NCBI GenBank assembly: GCA_903864555.1
Contig: CAIPGJ010000996.1
Location: 1 to 5,684, forward strand
Length of the DNA stretch: 5,684 nucleotides
Reading direction: 5' to 3'
Source: an uncultured Pseudomonadota bacterium
GTDB lineage: Bacteria; Pseudomonadota; Gammaproteobacteria; Burkholderiales; SG8-39
Shown here in pieces: positions 1-4,901 of this stretch. The position numbers were made by a program, and so were the translations under genes. Below the pieces are notes generated by a model. That model did not search any database, was not told where the DNA came from, and was given only the letters and a program-made list of their open reading frames with translations. Positions within the stretch are counted from its first letter, which is position 1, and the number at the start of each line of letters is the position of its first letter.

Positions 1-1
1 C

Positions 2-643
2 GAGATCGGCAAGCTGTGGGGCCGCTCCATCATCACCGGCCTGGCACGCATGGACGGCTGGCCAGTGGCCATCATCGGCGGTGATCCCTACCACTATGCC
101 GGCTCCTGGACGCGCACCTCCTGCGAAAAGCTGATCCGCTTCGTCAGCCTGGCACAGACCTTCCACCTGCCGGTGGTGCACCTGGTGGATTGCCCGGGCT
201 TTCCCATCGGCCTGGATGCGGAAAAGGAATCCACCATCCGCGTGGCCATGCGCGCCATGTCGGCCATCAATCTGTCCACCGTGCCCTGGTGCAGCATCCT
301 GATCCGCAATGTCTTCGGCGTGGCCGGCAGCGGCCATCGCCCGACTTCGGGCTACACCACGCGCTACGGCTGGCCCTCGCTCAAGTCGGGCTCGCTGCCC
401 TTCGAAGGTGGCATCGAGGTGGGCTACAAGGCCGACATCGAGGCGGCGGCCGATCCGGAGGCTAAAATGCAGGAAATCCGGGAACGCCTGGAAAGATTGC
501 GCTCACCGCTGCGCACCGCAGAGAGCTTTGCACTCGAAGAAATGATCGACCCGCGCGACACCCGCAGCTACCTGTGTGACTTTGCCAATGTGGCACAGGC
601 CTGCCTGGAGCCGGGCGAAGCACGCAATTTCTACCATCCGTGA
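2..643 (+). CDS. Acyl-CoA carboxylase carboxyltransferase subunit, C-terminal part (5' partial)
   Basis: This frame is open from the left edge, so the start lies upstream and only about 213 C-terminal residues are present. The family transfers the carboxyl group from carboxybiotin to an acyl-CoA in the cytoplasm (PccB/AccD-type, crotonase-like fold). The fragment matches the C-terminal carboxyltransferase domain: 'ARMDGWPVAIIGGDP' resembles the usual 'ARxxGxPVGIIANxP' entry. A conserved 'VDCPGF' follows at nt 185-202, where the family has its VDxPGF motif. The usual Gly-Gly-Ala-Tyr loop is replaced by 'FGVAGSGHRP' (nt 314-343), and the 'WPS' that follows is retained. The tail 'EEMIDPRDTRSYLCDF' matches the family's conserved IDPRxTR ending, so the C-terminus looks intact. 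The biotin carrier gene begins 35 bases downstream and is probably co-transcribed. The family is secure; the acyl-CoA substrate (propionyl-, methylcrotonyl-, geranyl- or another) cannot be assigned. Confidence 0.9.
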   Translation, partial: EIGKLWGRSIITGLARMDGWPVAIIGGDPYHYAGSWTRTSCEKLIRFVSLAQTFHLPVVHLVDCPGFPIGLDAEKESTIRVAMRAMSAINLSTVPWCSILIRNVFGVAGSGHRPTSGYTTRYGWPSLKSGSLPFEGGIEVGYKADIEAAADPEAKMQEIRERLERLRSPLRTAESFALEEMIDPRDTRSYLCDFANVAQACLEPGEARNFYHP

Positions 644-665
644 CTACAGCAGAAATCCACTCAAA

Positions 666-670
666 GGGAG
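666..670 (+). promoter_or_regulatory. Shine-Dalgarno of the biotin carrier gene
   Basis: GGGAG, within AAAGGGAG, lies 8 bases before the ATG at 679. It favours that ATG over the GTG at 640, which overlaps the preceding stop codon and would only add 13 residues unlike a biotinyl domain. Confidence 0.7.
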
Positions 671-678
671 CAGGCAGA

Positions 679-891
679 ATGAGCAAAATCGATTCCCCGG
701 TCGCAGGCGTGTTGATGCAGTACGAAGTCAAGGTCGGCGACGCCGTGACCGAAGGCCAGGAAGTGGCCTTGATGGAATCCATGAAGATGGAAATCCCCAT
801 CCTCGCCGAAGTCTCCGGCACCGTGAGCAAACTCTGCTGTGATCCCGGCGCCAGCGTGGCCGAAGGCGCGACCATCATCGAACTGGGCTGA
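679..891 (+). CDS. Stand-alone biotin carrier protein (biotinyl domain, 70 aa)
   Basis: This small acidic protein consists of a single biotinyl/lipoyl-attachment domain. Biotin would be attached to Lys36 in 'MESMKME' (residues 32-38), flanked by the two Met residues typical of biotinylated rather than lipoylated domains. Other family marks are 'SPVAGVLMQYEVKVGD' near the start (the usual 'APMPGxVxxxxVxxGD') and a final 'VAEGATIIEL'. The hallmark Ala before MKM is Ser here, which is common in stand-alone carriers. Most acyl-CoA carboxylases carry this domain at the C-terminus of the biotin carboxylase subunit. Here it is a separate subunit, comparable to the roughly 70-residue YngHB type of Bacillus. 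It should shuttle carboxybiotin between a biotin carboxylase, not seen in this window, and the carboxyltransferase encoded just upstream. The ATG at 679 was chosen because of its ribosome binding site. The family call is very secure; which carboxylase it serves is inferred from position. Confidence 0.93.
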   Translation: MSKIDSPVAGVLMQYEVKVGDAVTEGQEVALMESMKMEIPILAEVSGTVSKLCCDPGASVAEGATIIELG

Positions 892-916
892 GGGGGCTGG
901 CTGCCGCGGGTGTTAA

Positions 917-965
917 CCCCCTTGTCAAAGGGGGCCGACTCGACGCAGTCGCGCGGGGGGATTTT
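917..965 (+). repeat. Left arm of a hairpin-rich inverted repeat
   Basis: The arm begins with a perfect 7-bp stem (CCCCCTT / AAGGGGG, 917-934, four-base loop GTCA). A second small stem follows (CGACT / AGTCG, 936-951), and the arm ends in GCGGGGGGATTTT (953-965). The first 26 bases and the last 13 reappear in inverted orientation at 1107-1161; the middle differs in sequence. The first hairpin starts 25 bases after the stop of the biotin carrier gene, so it could also help end transcription or protect the mRNA end, but no T-run follows it directly. The structure is seen directly; the role is unknown. Confidence 0.85.
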
Positions 966-1106
966 CTCCCGCTGCGCTTGCAGAGCACCATGAGGTCCTG
1001 ATTGAGTCGGTGAATATTGACCTGCCCCTCACCACCTGCAAGGCAACCAACATGCGCAGGGTGCATGACAATCGGGAGCAGGCAAAGAGACCAACCGCCG
1101 CTGTCT
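966..1106. other. Spacer between the two inverted-repeat arms, no gene seen
   Basis: About 140 bases lie between the repeat arms. I see no credible coding sequence here: the short open frames that cross it resemble nothing and have no ribosome binding site. There are minor self-complementary bits, for example CTCCCG near 966 against CGGGAG near 1074, and a short ATGC/GCAT stem around 1050-1064. These would extend a fold joining the two arms. Nothing else can be supported. Confidence 0.5.
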
Positions 1107-1161
1107 AAAATCCCCCCGCTCGTTCGCTGCGCTCACGAGTCGGCCCCCTTTGACAAGGGGG
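1107..1161 (-). repeat. Right arm of a hairpin-rich inverted repeat
   Basis: This is the inverted copy of 917-965. Read on the minus strand it runs from the C5/G5 hairpin (1144-1161) through a shared CCGACTCG to GCGGGGGGATTTT. The middle differs from the left arm but again can pair with itself (CTCGT / ACGAG, near 1119-1139). The hairpin ends 33 bases beyond the stop codon of the minus-strand transporter gene, mirroring the left arm's position after the plus-strand gene. The pair therefore sits symmetrically between two convergent genes. A role as a two-way terminator or as a miniature mobile element is possible but unproven. Confidence 0.85.
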
Positions 1162-1194
1162 TAAACCAGCGGCATTCCCGGAAGCCAGCGCCGT

Positions 1195-2196
1195 TCAGCC
1201 ATCCCCCGCCGTCATCCCCGTCTCCTCGACCAGCTTCTTCCAGCGCGCCATCTCGGCATTGAGGAACTGCGAGAACTCCGCCGGCGTATTCATCACCATG
1301 ATGATGCCCTCGCCGGTGAGCTTCTTGTGCACATCTGGCGCATTGCCGGCCTTCACCAGTTCGGCGCGGATGCGGTTGAGCAACGGCACCGGCGTGCCGC
1401 CGGTAGTGGTGATGCCGAACCAGCTCGAGTAGTCATAGCCCGGTGCAGCTTCCGACAGCGAGGGTACATCGGGGAAGGTCGGTGAGCGCTGCGCCGTGGT
1501 CACACCGATGAGGCGCATCTTGCCCGCCTTGACATGCGGGATCAGCGACAGCGCGGTATTGGTGGTGGCGTTGATGCGGTTGGCCAGCATGTCCGGCACC
1601 AGTGGCCCGGTGCCCTTGTAGTGCACGAACTGCACCTCGGACTTGGTGAGGCTGTGCAGCCAGGCGCCGGCGATGTGCGAGGAGCCGCCGATGCCGGTGG
1701 TGCCGTAATTCAGCTTGCCCGGGTTCTGCCTCACCCAGGCGATGTACTCGGCCGGCGTGGCGATGGGGAGCGAGGGATGCACCACCAGCAGCGAAGGCCG
1801 CTTGCTCATCAGCGACACCGGGGCCACGTCCCTCACCGGGTCATAGGGCAGGCTCTTGTAGAAGGCCGGATTGATGCCGATGGCCGTGGGCGCCACCATC
1901 AGCGTGTAGCCATCGGCGGGGGCCTTGGCGACGAAGCTGGTGGCAATGGTGCCGCCCGCACCCGGTCGGAAATCGGTGATGAAGGTCTTGCCGGTGCTTT
2001 CGGTCATCTTCTGCAGGTACATGCGTCCCTCGGTCTCGCTGGAGCCCCCGGGTGCGAAGGGGAACACCACCTGCACCGGCTTGCTCGGCCAGGCATCGGC
2101 CGCGGCCTGGGCCGCCCTGTCCTGGGCGGTCTGGGCGCAGAGGTGAAAAGGAAATGCGAGTGCGGCGCTGGCAAGCGCGAAGAGCAGGAACTGCAT
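1195..2196 (-). CDS. Tripartite tricarboxylate transporter-type periplasmic substrate-binding protein (Bug/TctC family)
   Basis: This 333-residue protein has the normal length and motif order of the Bug/TctC family, periplasmic proteins that bind organic acids and similar small solutes. A hydrophobic N-terminus (residues 1-21) acts as signal peptide, with a likely cut after 'HLCA' or a little later. The mature part begins near 'WPSKPV' (36-41), followed by 'PFAPGG' (46-51), 'DFRPGAGG' (75-82), 'APADGYTL' (92-99), 'YDPVRD' (118-123) and 'NYGTTGIGGSSH' (163-174), all typical ligand-pocket or fold motifs. The ATG at 2194-2196 follows a perfect AAGGAGG, and the longer open frame upstream lacks family sequence. 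The N-region has no Lys or Arg before the hydrophobic core, which is unusual. No TctA/TctB membrane genes are in the window, so it is an orphan binding protein, as is common in betaproteobacteria. The ligand is unknown. It is transcribed divergently from the CoA-transferase operon and converges on the biotin carrier gene. Confidence 0.93.
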   Translation of the reverse strand: MQFLLFALASAALAFPFHLCAQTAQDRAAQAAADAWPSKPVQVVFPFAPGGSSETEGRMYLQKMTESTGKTFITDFRPGAGGTIATSFVAKAPADGYTLMVAPTAIGINPAFYKSLPYDPVRDVAPVSLMSKRPSLLVVHPSLPIATPAEYIAWVRQNPGKLNYGTTGIGGSSHIAGAWLHSLTKSEVQFVHYKGTGPLVPDMLANRINATTNTALSLIPHVKAGKMRLIGVTTAQRSPTFPDVPSLSEAAPGYDYSSWFGITTTGGTPVPLLNRIRAELVKAGNAPDVHKKLTGEGIIMVMNTPAEFSQFLNAEMARWKKLVEETGMTAGDG

Positions 2197-2200
2197 GAGG

Positions 2201-2207
2201 CCTCCTT
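2201..2207 (-). promoter_or_regulatory. Shine-Dalgarno of the substrate-binding protein gene
   Basis: On the minus strand this reads AAGGAGG, a full anti-16S match, four bases before the ATG at 2196. The spacing is short but workable. It decides the start against the 52-residue longer reading that begins at 2352. Confidence 0.75.
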
Positions 2208-2586
2208 GTGATTCTGCGTACAGAAATCGGATGAAGCGCAGTACTGCGGTCCGGTCAGTTGCTGCCGGCTCTTGTATGTGGCTCGAGGTGTTGTCTACGG
2301 TGCGGCACACCTTAGTCCAAAGCGACGCGGCGGGCAACCGCCCGGTGGACACGGACCCGGCGAACCGTTATCGGCACAACGACCGCATGCCTGCGCTTTT
2401 TTATTGCCCCGAAAAGCCTTATTCTTCGGGACGGCTGCAGACCATCCTGGCATTGAAGATCGGGGGGCGGCTGGAGGTTCCCGCAATACCCACCAAAAAG
2501 ACGGCGGCGGCTGGGGCGACTGGCGCGACGACAACAGCAACGTCGTCCAGCGAGTCCGCAGCCGCAAGCTGCCCGTTGAATGAAAC
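2208..2586. other. Divergent intergenic region without a convincing gene
   Basis: This stretch separates the divergent start regions of the substrate-binding protein gene and the CoA-transferase gene. It must contain promoters for both, but I find no pair of -35 and -10 boxes good enough to place. Several frames stay open, as expected at high GC. Their translations are low-complexity (Ala/Thr/Ser- or Gly/Arg-rich), resemble no family I know, and none has a clear ribosome binding site. The middle (2395-2430) is locally AT-richer, with a T-run followed by a short inverted repeat. No regulator gene is present. Confidence 0.6.
2408..2430. repeat. Short inverted repeat (stem-loop or operator candidate)
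   Basis: CCCGAA at 2408-2413 pairs with TTCGGG at 2425-2430 across an 11-base spacer. It lies in the AT-richer patch of the divergent intergenic region, just after TTTTTTATTG. No T-run follows it on either strand, so it is not a standard terminator. It could be an operator half-site pair for a regulator of the divergent genes, or chance. Confidence 0.35.
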
Positions 2587-2596
2587 AAAGGAGGAG
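2587..2596 (+). promoter_or_regulatory. Shine-Dalgarno of the CoA-transferase gene
   Basis: AAAGGAGGAG contains a perfect AGGAGG (2589-2594) six bases before the ATG at 2601. This selects 2601 over the in-frame ATG at 2580, which would place the site inside the coding sequence and add seven residues (MKQRRRL) not expected in the family. Confidence 0.85.
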
Positions 2597-2600
2597 ACTC

Positions 2601-4847
2601 ATGGCGGAGGCTGACGCCCTGCACGGCGTGCGTGTCATCGATTTCGGGCAGTACATCGCCGGCCCGCTGGCCGGCATGCTGCTGGCTGACTTCGGCGCTG
2701 ATGTCATCCGCGTCGACCCACCCGGCGGCCCGCGTTACCGCAGCGCCGCCAATGCCACCTGGAACCGCGGCAAGCGCAGCATCGTGCTCGACCTGAAACA
2801 GGCGGGTGACCTCGCCATTGCGCAAAAGCTGATCGCCTCGGCCGATGTGGTACTGGAGAATTTCCGTCCCGGCGTGATGGACCGGCTGGGTCTGGGCGCG
2901 AAAGCCCTGACCGCGCTGCACCCACGTCTCATCTACTGCGCCATGCCCGGCTTCGCCAGTGACGATCCGCGCGCCGGCATGCGCGGCTGGGAAGGCGTGA
3001 TCGCCGCCGCCACCGCCTGCCACAGCTCACACGCCGCGGTGAAGGTGGACAGCCCCGTGTACTGCGCCATCCCCTATTCGTCGGACTTTGCCGCCTCGCT
3101 CGCCGTGTGCAGCATCGGTGCCGCGCTACTCGAGCGGCAGCGCTCCGGCCTCGGCCAGATGATCGAAGTGCCCCTCTTCAATGCCACCTTCACCGCCTTC
3201 AGCGGCAAGCTGATGAAGGTGGATGGCCAGCCCGAAATCGATGGGGCTTCGCGCTGGACCCACATGAAGTGCCAGGACGACATCTGGCTGATGTACCTCA
3301 CCGGCCGCCTGAACAAGACCTTCCTCGAGCTGGCCGGCTGCCGCGAGGGCGAGACACCACCGGCAGTGGCGCAGCAGCGGCTCGAAGCGCTGTTCCGCAC
3401 CCGAACGTCGGTGGCGTGGGAGGCCTTTTGCGCAGAGCTGGGACTGGAGGGCATCAGCTGCCTCTCCGGCCGGCAATGGCTGCATCACCCCATGGCCGAA
3501 ATCACCAGCACGGTGGCCGACTTCGATGACCCGGTGCTGGGGCGTTTCCGTGGCTACACGCTCAACCCGCGCCTGTCGGACACGCCCGGCCGCGTGCGCT
3601 CGCCACGTGCGCTGCCCGATGCGGATCGCGCGGAGATCCTGAAGGAACTGGCGTCGGCGCCGCAAGCCGCCACAGCACGCAGCGCCGCGCCGGCGGGCAC
3701 GCAGACCCTCCAGTCCGCGCTGCAGGGCGTGAAGGTGCTCGACCTGGGCATCATCCTCGCCAGCCCGAGTTGCGGGCGCACGCTGGCCGAGTTCGGTGCC
3801 GACGTGATCAAGATCGACAGCGCCCACCGCAACCCGGTGAACTGGCACAACGACGTCAACCGCGCCAAGCGCTCCATCGTGCTCGACCTGAAGAAGCCCG
3901 CGGGACTGGAGATCTTCTGGCGGCTGGTCGAGGACGCCGACGTGGTGCTGGAGAATTTCCGCCTCGGCGTGGCCGACAAGCTGGGCGTTGGCTACGAGGC
4001 GGTGAGCCGGCGCAATCCGCGCATCGTCTATGCCTCGGTGAATGCCTTCGGCCGGCCCGGCCCCTACGCCGACCGCCCCGGCCGCGAAGTGCTGGCGCAG
4101 GCCATCGCCGGCATGCAATTGCGCCTGGGCGGCGCAAAGCCGGTGCTCAATCCCTTGAATGCCAATGACTACTGCACCGGGCTGATGTGCGTCTACGGCG
4201 TGGCACTGGGCCTGCTGGCAAGGCAACGCACCGGCCGCGGCCAGTTCATCAACAGCGCCCTCATTTACAGCGCCACGCTGCTGCAGACCAACCTGCTGCA
4301 GGATTACGCGGGCAAGGACTGGACCGAACCGAGCGGCCTGGACTGCCGGGGCACCGGGCCGCTGTATCGCGCCTACGAATGCGCCGATGGCTGGATCTTC
4401 ATCGCTGCACAGGACTGCGGCATCGCCGGCTGTCCTGCGCTGGCCGACCTGGCCTGCCTCGCCGGCAAGGCAGGCAGCGAGCTGGAGCAGGCGCTGACAC
4501 AGCGCTTTCGCACCCGCAGCGCCGATGATTGGGTGGCACTGCTGATGCCCTCGGGCATCGCCGCCCAGCGCGAGGTGCTGAAACTGGACAGGCTGCTCGA
4601 TGACCCGCTGGTGCGGGCGCAGGGCCTGGCCCTGACGCGCGAACACGAAGGCCTGGGCCGGGTGACCACCACCGGACCCGGCATCCGGCTGTCGCGCACG
4701 CCGGTGCAGCCTGGACGCCCGGCGCCACGACCCGGCGCTGATGCTGCCGACATCCTGGCCGAAGTCGGCCTCGCCCACCGACTCGACGAATGGATACGCG
4801 AAGGCGTGGTCGTCACCGAAGGCATACAGGCCGGTGGCGCCTCGTAG
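2601..4847 (+). CDS. Tandem-domain family III (CaiB/BaiF) CoA-transferase, 748 aa
   Basis: Two complete CoA-transferase III domains are fused head to tail, making the protein about twice the usual 380-430 residues. Domain 1 (about 8-350) starts 'HGVRVIDFGQYIAGPLAG', with 'LADFGADVIRVD', 'NRGKRSIVLDLK' (55-66) and 'ENFRPGVMDRLG' (86-97). Domain 2 (about 374-720) repeats the pattern with 'QGVKVLDLG', 'LAEFGADVIKID', 'KRSIVLDLK' and 'ENFRLGVADKLGVG'. An Ala/Thr-rich linker (351-373) joins them. Asp162 ('YSSDFAAS') and Asp523 ('NANDYCTG') fall where the family's catalytic Asp forms the acyl anhydride and aspartyl-CoA intermediates. Domain 2 also keeps 'GTGPLYRAY' (584-592) and is the more canonical half. 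The family moves CoA from a donor such as succinyl-CoA to a carboxylate in the cytoplasm. DddD (DMSP-cleaving) is a known double-domain relative, but I see no basis for calling this DddD. A carboxyltransferase gene follows after 54 bases, which suggests acid activation followed by carboxylation. Substrate and donor are unknown. Confidence 0.92.
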   Translation: MAEADALHGVRVIDFGQYIAGPLAGMLLADFGADVIRVDPPGGPRYRSAANATWNRGKRSIVLDLKQAGDLAIAQKLIASADVVLENFRPGVMDRLGLGAKALTALHPRLIYCAMPGFASDDPRAGMRGWEGVIAAATACHSSHAAVKVDSPVYCAIPYSSDFAASLAVCSIGAALLERQRSGLGQMIEVPLFNATFTAFSGKLMKVDGQPEIDGASRWTHMKCQDDIWLMYLTGRLNKTFLELAGCREGETPPAVAQQRLEALFRTRTSVAWEAFCAELGLEGISCLSGRQWLHHPMAEITSTVADFDDPVLGRFRGYTLNPRLSDTPGRVRSPRALPDADRAEILKELASAPQAATARSAAPAGTQTLQSALQGVKVLDLGIILASPSCGRTLAEFGADVIKIDSAHRNPVNWHNDVNRAKRSIVLDLKKPAGLEIFWRLVEDADVVLENFRLGVADKLGVGYEAVSRRNPRIVYASVNAFGRPGPYADRPGREVLAQAIAGMQLRLGGAKPVLNPLNANDYCTGLMCVYGVALGLLARQRTGRGQFINSALIYSATLLQTNLLQDYAGKDWTEPSGLDCRGTGPLYRAYECADGWIFIAAQDCGIAGCPALADLACLAGKAGSELEQALTQRFRTRSADDWVALLMPSGIAAQREVLKLDRLLDDPLVRAQGLALTREHEGLGRVTTTGPGIRLSRTPVQPGRPAPRPGADAADILAEVGLAHRLDEWIREGVVVTEGIQAGGAS

Positions 4848-4901
4848 GCCGCCAACGACTTTCCCATCCCCGAAGCAGACATCCCCGACAAAGGAACAGC
4901 A

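Noticed and set aside
640..678. Upstream GTG start for the biotin carrier gene, overlapping the preceding stop codon
   Set aside because: Overlapping starts can signal translational coupling, but the ATG at 679 has a well-spaced GGGAG and gives the exact domain boundary.
917..934. The C5/G5 hairpin as a standard intrinsic terminator for the biotin carrier operon
   Set aside because: The stem is good, but CCGACTCG follows instead of a T-run, and the same hairpin recurs inverted. It is recorded as part of a repeat element.
1534..2211. A 225-codon plus-strand open frame opposite the substrate-binding protein
   Set aside because: The minus-strand gene has clear family motifs over its full length. 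This one is Gly/Arg/His-rich shadow sequence.
2281..2310. Possible minus-strand promoter for the substrate-binding protein gene (TAGACA and TACAAG)
   Set aside because: The boxes are poor matches and only 15 bases apart, too weak to annotate.
2272..2583. A 103-codon plus-strand open frame ending just before the CoA-transferase ribosome binding site
   Set aside because: The position is suggestive, but the sequence is Gly/Arg-rich, matches no family I know, and no Shine-Dalgarno precedes the start. I treat it as chance openness at high GC.
2295..3023. A 242-codon minus-strand open frame crossing the divergent intergenic region into the CoA-transferase gene
   Set aside because: Most of it is antisense to domain 1, the composition is shadow-like, and it has no ribosome binding site or known motif.
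4865..4888. Short direct repeat CATCCCCGA (4865-4873 and 4880-4888) in the gap between the CoA-transferase and carboxyltransferase genes
   Set aside because: Nine bases repeated once over a 15-base period in C-rich DNA is easily chance. No known regulator site is matched.
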